Shown: positions 52,527 through 61,388, numbered from the stretch's first letter. The stretch is 64,000 nt of DNA from Deltaproteobacteria bacterium (GCA_031285295.1 JAITWK010000022.1:62001-126000); one strand, 5' to 3'. Translations and numbers: made by a program. Notes: generated by a model from the sequence alone, not told the origin.

Positions 52527-53135
52527 TTATTCCTTTCCGGCATCAGGCGGCGCAGTTGTGGATTTTTCCGCCTGCCCACCATCGCTGTCGTTTTTACGCC
52601 AGAATTTATAAAAGTCGTACATGTAATTAAAGCCGGAAAAAATCGTCAGCCCAAGCGCAATATAAAGCAGCACCATCCCGTACAGGGGAAGGTCAAGTCC
52701 GAACCAGGCATAATGCAGGGTCAGCGGCATCAACGCCAGCCCCTGGAACACTGTTTTCAGCTTGCCGAAACGATCCGCGCCCATCACATACCCCTCGTCG
52801 GCTGCAATGGCGCGCAGGCCCGTAACCATAAGCTCACGGCAAACTATAACGATTACCACCCAGGCCGGAACCCAGGCCAGAAAGGTCATCATGATCAGCA
52901 TGGAGCAGTTGAGCACCTTGTCGGCCAACGGATCCAAAAATTTGCCGAAACTGGTCACCTGTTTGTTGCTGCGGGCGAGTTTTCCGTCCAGATAATCGGA
53001 AATCGAGGCCGCAATATATAAAACAGCGGCGGCAACACAGGTTGCCTTGTTCGGAAAATAAAGCAACACGACAATTACCGGAGTAATGCCAATACGGCTC
53101 AACGTAAGCCAGGTGGGCAAATTGATATGTTTCAT
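52527..53135 (-). CDS. pgsA: CDP-diacylglycerol-glycerol-3-phosphate 3-phosphatidyltransferase
   Basis: Makes phosphatidylglycerol phosphate, precursor of phosphatidylglycerol and cardiolipin. The 202-residue membrane protein has the CDP-alcohol phosphatidyltransferase motif SDYLDGKLARSNKQVTSFGKFLDPLADK (D-x2-DG-x2-AR-x9-G-x3-D-x3-D) and LPTWLTLSRIGITPVI at the start. A hydrophilic tail ends it. Same strand and close packing with the unknown-ftsB-TPR genes. Confidence 0.94.
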   Translation of the reverse strand: MKHINLPTWLTLSRIGITPVIVVLLYFPNKATCVAAAVLYIAASISDYLDGKLARSNKQVTSFGKFLDPLADKVLNCSMLIMMTFLAWVPAWVVIVIVCRELMVTGLRAIAADEGYVMGADRFGKLKTVFQGLALMPLTLHYAWFGLDLPLYGMVLLYIALGLTIFSGFNYMYDFYKFWRKNDSDGGQAEKSTTAPPDAGKE

Positions 53136-53207
53136 TTAGTCAATCTCAAATAAAAATACTAAGCTAGAAATGAATAATAAGCAAATCATCAAACGGCGCG
53201 GCACGCC

Positions 53208-54080
53208 TCATTTTAAACTTTTTGTAGCACAAATGGCTTTTACGCTGGTAGCCAGAGCAAAAAAGGCCGACTTGGCCGGGCCGTTTTCCGGCATCATCAC
53301 CGCAGGCAGGCCTTGATCCGCCGCTCTGGCCGCCGCCGGGTCCAGCGGTATGGAGGCCAAAAAAGGCAATTCGAGCTTGCGGGCCAGTTCCAAACCGCCG
53401 TCCGGCCTGAACAGATCTATTTTGCCCCCGCAATGCGGGCAAGGGAAAGCACCCATGTTCTCAACCAGTCCCAAAACAGGCGACTTCAACAGGCGCAGAA
53501 AGTTGACGGCCTTGCGCACATCGGCCAGGGCGATCTCCTGCGGCGTGGTCACCACCAGGCAAAGCGCGTCCGGAATCATGCGCAGGATGGTCAAATGCTC
53601 GTCACTGGTGCCGGGCGGCGAATCAATAATCAAAAAATCCAGTTCCCCCCAGGCGGTGTCGCTTATGAATTGCCGGATGGCAGCTACTTTTTTCGGACCG
53701 CGCCAGACCACTGCCCGATCACGATCCGCCAGCAGGGCATCCATGGAAAGAACTTTAAGCCCGCTCTCCAACTGCACCGGCTCGATCAATACCTCGTCCC
53801 CGCCCCCGCTGACCTGCGCGATCGGAGCATCTTTTTCATTAAGGAGGCCAAGCAGGCGGGGAACGCTGGGACCGTGCAAATCAACATCGAGAATGCCTAC
53901 TTGAAGCCCCAGAGCAGCCAAGGCCGCAGCCAGATTCACGGCTACCGAGCTTTTGCCCACGCCGCCCTTGCCGCTCATGACGAAAATTTTATATTTTATG
54001 CGTCCCAAAGTTTCGGCTAACCGGACATCCTGGGGGTTTTGCCGCTGCGCGGCCATGGGGAGTTCTATCTTACCAGCCAT
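53208..54080 (-). CDS. mrp: Mrp/ApbC-type iron-sulfur cluster carrier ATPase
   Basis: A P-loop ATPase that binds and delivers 4Fe-4S clusters. The 290-residue protein has the deviant Walker [10 protein letters not shown] (37-45), [30 protein letters not shown] and the cluster-binding CPHC in [15 protein letters not shown]. The N-terminal MIP18-like domain of longer ApbC proteins is absent. ATG 54080 has GGTGGG upstream and overlaps the pcm end by 11 bp; an ATG eight codons later is possible. Such a carrier suits a cell rich in Fe-S proteins. Confidence 0.92.
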   Translation of the reverse strand: MAGKIELPMAAQRQNPQDVRLAETLGRIKYKIFVMSGKGGVGKSSVAVNLAAALAALGLQVGILDVDLHGPSVPRLLGLLNEKDAPIAQVSGGGDEVLIEPVQLESGLKVLSMDALLADRDRAVVWRGPKKVAAIRQFISDTAWGELDFLIIDSPPGTSDEHLTILRMIPDALCLVVTTPQEIALADVRKAVNFLRLLKSPVLGLVENMGAFPCPHCGGKIDLFRPDGGLELARKLELPFLASIPLDPAAARAADQGLPAVMMPENGPAKSAFFALATSVKAICATKSLK

Positions 54081-54711
54081 GCTTGCCCACCAAATCGACA
54101 AATTTTACCGCCCCCAACTCCCGTTGGGTGACGGTTCCGTTTTCTTTGCGCAGCACCAGCATTTTCTGCTCACGCTTCTGCTGCCCCACCGGAATGACCA
54201 TGATGCCGGGATCGGCCAGTTGATCCAGCAGCGGAGCCGGTACGGACGCCCCACCAGCCGTAACGATAATGCGGTCAAAAGGCGCGGCTTCGGGCCAGCC
54301 CAAGGTTCCGTCGGCAAGCTTTATGCGGATGCGCCCGTATTTGAGGTCGATCAGGCGCTTGCTGGTGCGCTGGTAAAGCTCGCGCAACCGCTCCACCGAA
54401 TAGACCTCCAACCCCATTTCGTGCAGGATGGCAGCCTGATACCCCGATCCCAGGCCGATTTCCAGAACGCTCATGCCGGGCGAAGCCTCCAGCAATTGCG
54501 ACATCCAGGCCACAATATAAGGTTGCGAAATGGTTTGCTCGAAACCAATAGGAACGGGAAAATCCTCGTAAGCCCTGGACCAGAAAACTTCTTCGATAAA
54601 TTTGTGCCGCTGCACCTTGCTCATGGCCGCAATGACCGCAGGTGTATTGATGCCGCGCGGGACAAGCTGTTCCCGCACCATGCGTTCTCTGCTAATGGCG
54701 TATCCGCCCAT
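54070..54711 (-). CDS. pcm: Protein-L-isoaspartate O-methyltransferase
   Basis: Repairs isoaspartyl residues in aged proteins. The 213-residue protein has [24 protein letters not shown], the SAM-binding [18 protein letters not shown] (Gly-rich; Thr of the usual GTGSGY is replaced by Leu), [22 protein letters not shown] and PVGQ...QKM. Length is typical. Coupled to mrp. Confidence 0.94.
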   Translation of the reverse strand: MGGYAISRERMVREQLVPRGINTPAVIAAMSKVQRHKFIEEVFWSRAYEDFPVPIGFEQTISQPYIVAWMSQLLEASPGMSVLEIGLGSGYQAAILHEMGLEVYSVERLRELYQRTSKRLIDLKYGRIRIKLADGTLGWPEAAPFDRIIVTAGGASVPAPLLDQLADPGIMVIPVGQQKREQKMLVLRKENGTVTQRELGAVKFVDLVGKHGW

Positions 54712-54723
54712 ATTGCCTCATAT

Positions 54724-54771
54724 GTAGTGCCTGATTTTGCCGTGCTGCTGACGGCAAACTTAGGCGCTACC
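54724..54771. repeat. Long palindromic element, copy F (arms only)
   Basis: GTAGTGCCTGATTTTGCCGT and ACGGCAAACTTAGGCGCTAC enclose only seven bases (GCTGCTG). It is the outer part of copy C with nearly the whole interior missing. It lies in the divergent region between pcm and the M23 peptidase gene. Confidence 0.8.
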
Positions 54772-54825
54772 AAGTTTACTTAAAATAAGGGTGAAGTTTT
54801 CCCCAATTAAGCAGTTACGTCAAGC

Positions 54826-54856
54826 CGCTTTATGCATTAACTGCGCTTTATGCATT
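54826..54856. repeat. 13-bp direct repeat upstream of the M23 gene
   Basis: CGCTTTATGCATT at 54826-54838 and 54844-54856, 18 bp start to start, about 70 bp before the peptidase ATG. Could be paired regulator sites. Confidence 0.5.
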
Positions 54857-54925
54857 GCTTTAGCTCATTTTTTTTACTAAACAACCGTAGTTGAAGAAAT
54901 TTCCAAATCATCGCAAGCACAAAAA

Positions 54926-56494
54926 ATGCAAAAAAATAAATTCTTTTTCTTTTACACCGGAACTCTGCTCCTGCTGGTCTGCCTGGGAATCGCCCATCTG
55001 ATCAGTATGGAGCACGATTTGCCACAGGCGCGGCTGCTCTCTCCCTCTGCCCGGCCTGCCGCTTCCGCCCCTGCCCTTCCTTCATCTGCTTATGCAGTTC
55101 AACTGCCAGCCGCTTCCGCTCCTATCCTGATTACCCCGGATACGGAAATAGTACTGGAACTTTCCGATGCCACTTCCGGCCTGCGCTCGGTACAGGCGAA
55201 TTTACTGCTTGCAGGCGACCGCCTTCCGCTTCTGGTTGAAGAGTACAAGGATAACCCACTGAAACACATGTTGCGTCTTAAAATAGACCCGCAACTCTTG
55301 CTGCATTTAAAAAAAGGCCAACCGAATCAAGAAAACCAGCCGACTCCGCCTGACCAGCCAGTCCAGTCAGTTCAGGAAGACCTGCAAATTACCCTGGAAG
55401 TAAAAATGCGGGATAATTCCACAGCTGACTGGTGGCGCGGCAATTACGCTGTTTTCAGCTTTAACTTCCGGCTTGACCGCACCCCGCCGCAAGCGGCTGT
55501 TGTGGCGCTAAGCGGCAAAATAAAGCAAGGCGGCAGCGCCGCTCTTGTTTTTCTGGCTTCCGAACCGCTGCGCTCCGCCCAGCTGGAAGCAGGCGGCCAC
55601 ACATTCAAGGCTTATACCCAGGCAAATGGCCTTTATGCCTGCCTGTTCGCCTTTCCCTATCAGGTGCAGGCAGATAATTACCGGCCGGAACTGGTGCTGG
55701 AGGATCAGGCTGGTTACATCACGCGGCAGCCTTTGCGCCCCCTGGGGCTTGAAGTGACTGCCAAAGCCTTTCGCCCGGACGTTATAAATTTGAGCGAAAA
55801 ATTTCTGGCGGGCAAGGCCGGGGAGTTTGCCAGACTTGTTAACCCCGACCCGCTGAAGTCAGGCATTCCGGCTCCCGCAAAAACCGCCGGAGCCGATCCT
55901 GTCAAATCCACTGATACCGCTCCGGTCAAAGCCGCTTCCGGCGCAAGCAACCCCCTGGATCTTTTCCTGACCGTGAACAGCAGCATCCGTGAGCAAAACT
56001 ACGCCCGACTTGCCAAATACAGCGAACAAACCGCCCCTGCCCCGCTCTGGCGCGGCGTATTTATGCGGCTGCCGCGTTCGGTTCAGCTTTCCCAATTCGC
56101 GGACCAGCGCAGTTACATGTATCAGGGCCGGGAAGTGGACCACCGGACGCATCAGGGCATTGATCTGGCCTCGGTCAGCCGCGATCAAATACCCGCCGCC
56201 GGAAGCGGCCGGATTTTGGCCGCTGGTTATCTGGGCATACATGGCAACATGGTACTCATCGATCACGGCCTTGGCCTGCAAACGCTATATTCGCACCTCA
56301 GCGAAAGCAAGGTGACGCAGGGCGAGAATGTGAAAAAAGGTCAGATTATCGGCCTTACCGGCAAAAGCGGCATGGCTGGCGGCGATCATCTGCACTTTGA
56401 AATCCTGCTTTCCGGCATATCCGTAAAGCCGGATGAATGGCTGAATCCGGCCTGGTCAGAGCGGATTGAGGACATACTGCTGGAAGCGCGATAA
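54926..56494 (+). CDS. M23-family peptidoglycan endopeptidase (LytM domain)
   Basis: A cell-wall hydrolase of 522 residues, periplasmic or membrane anchored: one N-terminal helix (about 7-24), a long Pro/Ala/Ser linker, two beta-rich domains (about 60-290), another low-complexity linker (about 300-345), and a C-terminal M23 domain with HQGIDLAS (zinc His and Asp) and GGDHLHFEILLSG (HxH). YMYQGREVDHRTHQGID and LGLQTLYSHLS are family features. It is transcribed alone from an AT-rich upstream region. Confidence 0.9.
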   Translation: MQKNKFFFFYTGTLLLLVCLGIAHLISMEHDLPQARLLSPSARPAASAPALPSSAYAVQLPAASAPILITPDTEIVLELSDATSGLRSVQANLLLAGDRLPLLVEEYKDNPLKHMLRLKIDPQLLLHLKKGQPNQENQPTPPDQPVQSVQEDLQITLEVKMRDNSTADWWRGNYAVFSFNFRLDRTPPQAAVVALSGKIKQGGSAALVFLASEPLRSAQLEAGGHTFKAYTQANGLYACLFAFPYQVQADNYRPELVLEDQAGYITRQPLRPLGLEVTAKAFRPDVINLSEKFLAGKAGEFARLVNPDPLKSGIPAPAKTAGADPVKSTDTAPVKAASGASNPLDLFLTVNSSIREQNYARLAKYSEQTAPAPLWRGVFMRLPRSVQLSQFADQRSYMYQGREVDHRTHQGIDLASVSRDQIPAAGSGRILAAGYLGIHGNMVLIDHGLGLQTLYSHLSESKVTQGENVKKGQIIGLTGKSGMAGGDHLHFEILLSGISVKPDEWLNPAWSERIEDILLEAR

Positions 56495-56498
56495 ACAA

Positions 56499-56543
56499 TG
56501 CCGTCACGAGTTGCCTGTAAAACAAAAAACTCTCGTGACGGCA
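56499..56543. terminator. Hairpin between the M23 and flavoprotein genes
   Basis: A perfect 12-bp stem TGCCGTCACGAG (56499-56510) with CTCGTGACGGCA (56532-56543) between convergent genes. The outer TCACGAG/CTCGTGA is the same as behind hpf. Confidence 0.75.
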
Positions 56544-56559
56544 CTGCCTGAACGCTTGT

Positions 56560-57099
56560 CTAAATATTCCCGCCAAGCTTCCGCGCCAAATCCAGTTCAG
56601 CGCGGCCTTCAATCTCACCCGGCTCATGCAGGCTGGGCGCAATGACTATCCCGGCCTCTTCCCACTTCTGGTAGGCGCAAATCTGGCGGAACATGCCAAT
56701 GGAAGCAGCTGCGGCATCAACGGTAGGGTCGCCGCAGGGCATCAGCAAAGCGGCGCGTTTTACCGGCATTCCCACTTTTAGCAGGGCAAAAAAGCGATCT
56801 ATAGCCAGCTTGATCTGCGCGGAAACGCCAAAATAGTAAACGGGCGAGGCCAGAACCAGCGCGTCGGCCTGCCGCAGCGCTGCCAAAATGGGCGGCATAT
56901 CGTCTTTTTGTACGCAAACACCCTCGTTTTTGAAGCAATACCCGCAGCCGAGGCAGCCGCCGATATGCATTTTGGCTACATCAAAAAAAGCAACTTCCTT
57001 GCCTGCCGCCTTCGCGCCTTCAATAAAAGCGGCAGCCAGGCGCGCGGTGTTCCCGTTTTTGCGCGGAGAACCGGAAAGAACGACTATGTTTTTGCTCAT
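56560..57099 (-). CDS. Iron-sulfur flavoprotein / NADPH-dependent FMN reductase family
   Basis: A 179-residue flavodoxin-fold protein. The FMN phosphate loop is VVLSGSPRKNGNTARL at the N-terminus; a cysteine motif GGCLGCGYCFKNEGVCVQKDDM (C-x2-C-x2-C-x6-C, with CGYC) marks the iron-sulfur flavoprotein group known from archaea and sulfate reducers; SPVYYFGVSAQIKLAIDRFF follows. ATG 57099 with GGAG upstream. Likely an electron carrier or oxygen/peroxide defence enzyme. Divergent from mop. Confidence 0.9.
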   Translation of the reverse strand: MSKNIVVLSGSPRKNGNTARLAAAFIEGAKAAGKEVAFFDVAKMHIGGCLGCGYCFKNEGVCVQKDDMPPILAALRQADALVLASPVYYFGVSAQIKLAIDRFFALLKVGMPVKRAALLMPCGDPTVDAAAASIGMFRQICAYQKWEEAGIVIAPSLHEPGEIEGRAELDLARKLGGNI

Positions 57100-57268
57100 A
57101 TTTGCTCCGTTCGGGTTGATTGTAAACGCAGTCACTTCGTTTGAGTACACCAGATAATCAGATATAAATAAAGTTTCATATTCAATAGAATGTTGCTATC
57201 TTGTGTTAACGCAAAAGAACTTTTTGCTCTTCGATCTCGTGTAAACACTACCCAAACCCGGAGGACTT

Positions 57269-57478
57269 ATGAAATACGGTGTGCGCAACAGCTTGCAGGC
57301 AACGGTGACCAAGGTGAAAAAAGGCGATATCATGGCGCAGATGGACTGCAAACTGGAAGGCCCGATCGAACTTAGCTCGGTGCTGACCTGCGACTCCGTT
57401 GCCGACCTCAACCTCAAGGAAGGCGACAAGGTGATGGTGTTGATCAAGGCTATTCACGTTATCCCGGTCAAAGAATAA
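57269..57478 (+). CDS. mop: Molbindin (single TOBE/Mop domain)
   Basis: A 69-residue molybdate-binding protein: KYGVRNSLQATVTKVKKGDIMAQMDCKLEG-PIELSSVLTCDSVADLNLKEGDKVMVLIKAIHVIPVKE, a complete TOBE fold. Molbindins form hexamers that store molybdate or tungstate. GGAGG is seven bases before the ATG. It is convergent with modC, which lacks its own TOBE domain, and near the molybdenum enzyme NapA. Confidence 0.95.
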   Translation: MKYGVRNSLQATVTKVKKGDIMAQMDCKLEGPIELSSVLTCDSVADLNLKEGDKVMVLIKAIHVIPVKE

Positions 57479-57499
57479 TTACCGTAAAAAAAACAAAAC

Positions 57500-57538
57500 C
57501 GTCCCGGCTCGTCATCAGGCGAACCGGGACGATTTTGT
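57500..57538. terminator. Bidirectional terminator between mop and modC
   Basis: CGTCCCGG (57500-57507) pairs with CCGGGACG (57524-57531); ATTTTGTTTG follows on the plus strand, and TTTTGTTTTTTTT on the minus strand. Confidence 0.9.
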
Positions 57539-57547
57539 TTGTGGTAG

Positions 57548-58186
57548 CTAAGCCACAACCCGCCCCTCACGCAGTAGCACGACATGATCGGTCAACTGGG
57601 AGATTTCTTCCATGACGTGACTGACATAGAGAATGGGGATGGAAAATTCACGGCTGATACGCGCAATAAAAGGCAGCAATTCCTGCTTGCGCTCGGCGTC
57701 CAGCGAGGCCAGAGGCTCGTCCATAAGCAGTGCTTCGGGCGAAGTAAGCAAGGCACGCCCGATGGCCACGCGCTGTTTTTCACCGCCTGAAAGCAACCGG
57801 GGACGGCGATCAAAAAACGGCCCGATTCCCAACAGATCCACCACTTCCTCAAGTTTAACCTTATGTTCCGCAATCGGTATCAGTTTCATGCCGTAAGTCA
57901 GGTTTGAACGCACCGAAAGATGCGGAAAAAGCCTTCCCTCCTGAAAAACATAACCGATACGCCGTTTATCCGGCGGTAGATCTATACCGCGCTCCGAATC
58001 AAACAGACAAAGCCCACCAATGCTGATGCGCCCCTGATCCGGCCGGAGCAATCCGGCCACCATATTGATAACCGAGGTTTTACCAGCGCCCGAAGGACCG
58101 AACAGAGCTGTAACACCGCCGGGATCGCCGCCAAAGCTCACATCCAGGGCCAGTGCGCCCAACTTGCGTTTTACCTCGACCTGCAT
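57548..58186 (-). CDS. modC: Molybdate ABC transporter ATPase without TOBE domain
   Basis: The ATPase of molybdate import. The 212-residue protein has Walker A GPSGAGKTS (30-38), YVFQEGRLFPHLSVRSNL (ModC-like Q-loop), signature LSGGEKQRVAIGRALL, Walker B LLMDEPLASLD and the switch histidine in ILYVSHVMEE. It stops right after the nucleotide-binding domain; typical ModC (about 350 residues) continues with a C-terminal TOBE regulatory domain. The missing domain exists as the separate mop gene 70 bp away. GGAGG is in the end of modB. Confidence 0.94.
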   Translation of the reverse strand: MQVEVKRKLGALALDVSFGGDPGGVTALFGPSGAGKTSVINMVAGLLRPDQGRISIGGLCLFDSERGIDLPPDKRRIGYVFQEGRLFPHLSVRSNLTYGMKLIPIAEHKVKLEEVVDLLGIGPFFDRRPRLLSGGEKQRVAIGRALLTSPEALLMDEPLASLDAERKQELLPFIARISREFSIPILYVSHVMEEISQLTDHVVLLREGRVVA

Positions 58187-58192
58187 GTATTT

Positions 58193-58891
58193 TTATCCTC
58201 CCAACAGCTTGCCGTAACGCCGGGCCAACAGTTCAGATCCCAGCAAAGCAAGCATGGCAATGACAATGGCGAACAGGCACAGCCGCATGGCCCCCTGCTC
58301 ACCGCCCGGCACCTGGGTCAGGGTATACAAGGCCAGCGGCAGGGTTTGCGTCTGGCCGGGGATATTGGAAACAAACATTATCGTGGCCCCGAATTCGCCC
58401 AGACAGCGGGCAAAGGCCAGCATGGAGCCGGTAATCACGCCGGGCAGGGCCAGTGGCAGAGTAACGGTAAAGAAAACCCGGATTGGACCGGCTCCCAAAG
58501 TACGGGCGGCAGCCTCAAGGTTTTGATCCACATTGTCCAGCGAAAGACGTATGGCCCGCACCATGAGCGGAAAAGCCATGATCGCAGCGGCCAGAACCGC
58601 TCCGGTCCATTGAAAAGCCAGGGTAAGGCCAAAATACTCATAGAGGAACGAGCCGAAAATGCCGTTGCGCCCGAATCCGATCAGCAAAAGATAGCCGATT
58701 ACCACCGGCGGCAACACCAGCGGCAGATGAATAAGGCCATCCAGAAACTGCCTGCCCGGAAAACGCTTGCGGGAAAGCAACCAAGCCGCGCCAATCCCCA
58801 ACGGCAGGCTCAAGGCCACCGCCCAGGTGGAAACGCGCAGACTCAGCCGGATAGCCTCAAGCTCCGCCATGCTTAAATGAAAAAAATCCAT
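58193..58891 (-). CDS. modB: Molybdate ABC transporter permease
   Basis: The membrane channel for molybdate. The 232-residue protein has five helices, PLVLPPVVIGYLLL, FPLMVRAIRLSLDNVDQNLEAAARTLGAGPIRVFFTVTLPLALPGVITG (the EAA loop that contacts ModC) and FARCLGEFGATIMFVSNIPGQTQTLPLALY. Full length. Lies 33 bp after modA. Confidence 0.96.
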   Translation of the reverse strand: MDFFHLSMAELEAIRLSLRVSTWAVALSLPLGIGAAWLLSRKRFPGRQFLDGLIHLPLVLPPVVIGYLLLIGFGRNGIFGSFLYEYFGLTLAFQWTGAVLAAAIMAFPLMVRAIRLSLDNVDQNLEAAARTLGAGPIRVFFTVTLPLALPGVITGSMLAFARCLGEFGATIMFVSNIPGQTQTLPLALYTLTQVPGGEQGAMRLCLFAIVIAMLALLGSELLARRYGKLLGG

Positions 58892-58924
58892 AAGGCAGCT
58901 AATTCCTTAATTCCTGGTTATGTC

Positions 58925-59755
58925 CTAAAGGACGTCAAACCCGTATTTTTTAAAAATGGCTTTGGCCTCCGGCGTGAACAGAAAATCGATGAACTCTCCG
59001 GCGGCCTCGGCTTTAGCGACCTGGTCGATATTAACCACGCCCACGGAGTAAATGATGGCCGGGTGGCTGCTTTCCGGAAATAATCCTATAATGCGCACCT
59101 TGTCGGAAGCGGAAACATCGCTGGCATAGATCAGGCCAAGCGGCGCTTCTCCTCGCGCCACCATTACCAGACTGGCGCGCACATCCTTGGCCGGGGCCAG
59201 ACGATCCTGCACCGCATCCCACAGATTGAGATTCTCCAAAGCCTGCTTGCCGTAAATGCCAACCGGCACATGCGCCGGGTCGCCAACGGCCAGACGGCCA
59301 TCCTGACCAAGTATGGCCGCGAGATCCGCGCCCTCTTTAATTTCGAACGACTGTACCGGGCTGTTTTCCGGCACGATCAACGCAAGGCTATTACCAAGCA
59401 AACCCTTGCGGCTGCCGGGAGCCAGCAGGTTTTTCTGCTCCAGGTAGTCCATCCATTCGAGGTTGGCGGAAAGAAAGACGTCCGCCGGAGCGCCCTGCTC
59501 AATCTGCTTGGCCAGGGTGGAAGAAGAGGCAAAGGAGCATTTTATGCCGCCGAAGCCCTTTTCAGTATAGAGATTGCCGATGTCGGTAAGAGCGTTGGTG
59601 GCGGAAGCGGCCGCAAAAACTACTATGTCCGGTTCAGCGGCCTGAACACGAACATGCGGCAGCGCCCAGGCGAAAGCTAGGGCAAGAAAAAAGACAGCAA
59701 ACAAAAGACAGGAAGCCAGACGTGACAACAGGCGGGGAAATTTGGACGAGTTCAT
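58925..59755 (-). CDS. modA: Molybdate-binding periplasmic protein
   Basis: Captures molybdate or tungstate in the periplasm. The 276-residue precursor has a signal peptide (hydrophobic LASCLLFAVFFLALAFAWAL, cleavage near VQA-AE) and family motifs VVFAAASATNALTDIG, FASSSTLAKQIEQGAPADVFLSAN, VGDPAHVPVGIYGKQALENL and LIYASDVSAS. GGAG lies six bases before the ATG. First gene of modA-modB-modC; about 190 bp of leader separates it from napH. Confidence 0.95.
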   Translation of the reverse strand: MNSSKFPRLLSRLASCLLFAVFFLALAFAWALPHVRVQAAEPDIVVFAAASATNALTDIGNLYTEKGFGGIKCSFASSSTLAKQIEQGAPADVFLSANLEWMDYLEQKNLLAPGSRKGLLGNSLALIVPENSPVQSFEIKEGADLAAILGQDGRLAVGDPAHVPVGIYGKQALENLNLWDAVQDRLAPAKDVRASLVMVARGEAPLGLIYASDVSASDKVRIIGLFPESSHPAIIYSVGVVNIDQVAKAEAAGEFIDFLFTPEAKAIFKKYGFDVL

Positions 59756-59949
59756 AAAGCACTCCGAAAACCATTAATTTACAATATCCTCCACAGGATC
59801 CTGCGGTCCGTTAGCCGTCATTAATCAGTTGGATTTATGCGGCAGCAGGCCAAAAGATAAATAAAACAGCCTCAAATACACCAAGCCAAACTAGTCTTTC
59901 ACTTAGCCCAACCATTACTTTTGCGTCAAGTATAATGGAAATATGAGAC
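59756..59949 (-). promoter_or_regulatory. modA leader region with a possible 26-codon mini-frame
   Basis: 194 bp between napH and modA. It contains TTGACG (minus strand, near 59925-59930) without a convincing -10, a 26-codon frame 59915-59835 giving a hydrophobic peptide that ends FIFWPAAA, and a near-palindrome around CAGGATCCTG before GGAGG. A molybdenum-responsive element (ModE site or Moco riboswitch) would be expected here, but I could not recognise one. Confidence 0.35.
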
Positions 59950-60825
59950 TTAATCTTTTGCAGAAAACTTGAATCCCAACGCCCGCCCACGTTTCTTGCA
60001 GGCCTCCACGCAATCGCCGCAATTGACGCATTGCGCCATTTGCGCCGCAACCGGTTTGCGGGGATTCAAATTCAAAGAACAGGCAGCAAGGCAGGCCCGG
60101 TCCGAAGCCGGGCAGTTACAGGCTTTTGGAGTAAAACGCACTTGCAGGCGTTTGGGCAAGGCTAGGCCAGCCAGCCCGGCCAAACTGATCAGCAGGGATT
60201 GCGGGCAAAGATAACGGCACCAGAAGCGCCCGCCCAGAACAAATTCCGCCAGCAACACCGCCGGAACCAGCCACAGGGCAGGCCAGAGTATCTCCCGAAG
60301 CAAAATGGCGTGTTGCCAGAAGCGCGTAATCCAGGCGGGCATGGAAAGCTGGGTTAATACCGGCAGGGGCAGCGCGGTCAGAATGAGCAGCAGCCCGGCG
60401 GCCACCAGACCGCTTTTCAACAATACAGGCCGGAAGAAAACCGCCCCGGAGGATTTGGCCGAACCGCTCACTCCTGATTTTTTGTTGCGGAGGCATTGTA
60501 CCAATTCCGACAGCAAGCCAAAGGGGCAAAGCCAGCCGCAAAAGGCCGGGCCAAGCAGCGCGGCTGCCAACAAAACCAGGCCCGCGCCCGTGATCATTAC
60601 AGCAGTAACGGAAAAACTGCCCACAGCCGCCTGGAGCATGGCCAGAGGATCGGCCAGGGGAACACCAGCGGCGTTAAAGGCAACCATATTGCCGGTCAGC
60701 GCCCGCATATCATAATTGTTCAGCAGAGGAATGAGCACAAAGGCCAGAAAAGTTCCTACCTGTACGGCCCGCCGCGTAACACGGATAGATCGGCGTATAG
60801 TTGGACGTATGGACGACTCTTTCAT
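59950..60825 (-). CDS. napH: NapH-type quinol-dehydrogenase membrane subunit
   Basis: A membrane ferredoxin-like protein that passes electrons from the quinol pool towards the nitrate reductase. The 291-residue protein has four or five helices, CGWLCPFGLLSELVQ and CRYLCPQSLLIS on the cytoplasmic side, and a C-terminal cluster motif CVNCGDCVEACKKRGRALGFKF. Additional cysteines CNCPASDRACLAACSLNLNP lie before it. Start ATG overlaps the napG stop (ATGA). Last gene of nap. Confidence 0.92.
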   Translation of the reverse strand: MKESSIRPTIRRSIRVTRRAVQVGTFLAFVLIPLLNNYDMRALTGNMVAFNAAGVPLADPLAMLQAAVGSFSVTAVMITGAGLVLLAAALLGPAFCGWLCPFGLLSELVQCLRNKKSGVSGSAKSSGAVFFRPVLLKSGLVAAGLLLILTALPLPVLTQLSMPAWITRFWQHAILLREILWPALWLVPAVLLAEFVLGGRFWCRYLCPQSLLISLAGLAGLALPKRLQVRFTPKACNCPASDRACLAACSLNLNPRKPVAAQMAQCVNCGDCVEACKKRGRALGFKFSAKD

Positions 60826-61388
60826 TTTGCGCCTTCCTCAGGCACTGTGCCAGATATCGCGCTGGGCGCTACGTTTGTTGAGTCAGTCGTTTTGGATGGT
60901 ATTGCGCCAGTTTTTGCGGCGGGCGGCAATTTTCTGGTCGGGGTAGTGCTGATGGCATGGATCGGGCATACGTATTCACAAACGCCGCAACCCACACATT
61001 TATCAGTAATGGTTGGTATGTAGCCGGATTCAAGCGTGATGGCGGCCCCCTTCATGGGGCAACGCTCATAGCAGGTCCAGCACATAATCATATTTTCTTC
61101 CTGATAATCCACGCACTTTTTAATATCCATTACGGCAACGCCCATGCCGGATTGCTCCATTGGCACATCGCGCAAAGCGTCCGTAGGGCAAATTTCACTG
61201 CATTTCATGCACAGAAAACAAGGGCTTTCGCGGTGAAAGACCTTGGGCGTATCCAAACCAAAGAGGCTGTCCGGCGTCATGGCTATGCAGGCGTAATTGC
61301 ACACCCCAACGCACTGCCCGCAGGAAATGCAGCGAGATTTGAAATCTTTTTCAGAAAGTACGCCCGGCGGGCGCAAAAATTCACGCAT
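60822..61388 (-). CDS. napG: NapG-type ferredoxin, without Tat signal
   Basis: A multi-cluster ferredoxin that works with NapH. The 188-residue protein has four 4Fe-4S motifs: CISCGQCVGVCNY, CFLCMKCSEICPTDAL, CWTCYERCPM and CVGCGVCEYVCPIHAI. It begins MREFLRPPGVLSEKDF, which matches the mature start of NapG; the twin-arginine signal found in E. coli NapG is absent, and an in-frame TAG lies seven codons upstream of the ATG. AAGG precedes the ATG. The C-terminal 35 residues are Thr/Ser/Pro-rich. Confidence 0.93.
   Translation of the reverse strand: MREFLRPPGVLSEKDFKSRCISCGQCVGVCNYACIAMTPDSLFGLDTPKVFHRESPCFLCMKCSEICPTDALRDVPMEQSGMGVAVMDIKKCVDYQEENMIMCWTCYERCPMKGAAITLESGYIPTITDKCVGCGVCEYVCPIHAISTTPTRKLPPAAKTGAIPSKTTDSTNVAPSAISGTVPEEGAK

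Noticed and set aside
59756..59949. Moco riboswitch or ModE box upstream of modA
   Set aside because: Looked for by eye; no recognisable conserved core or long inverted ModE-type site. A covariance search would decide.
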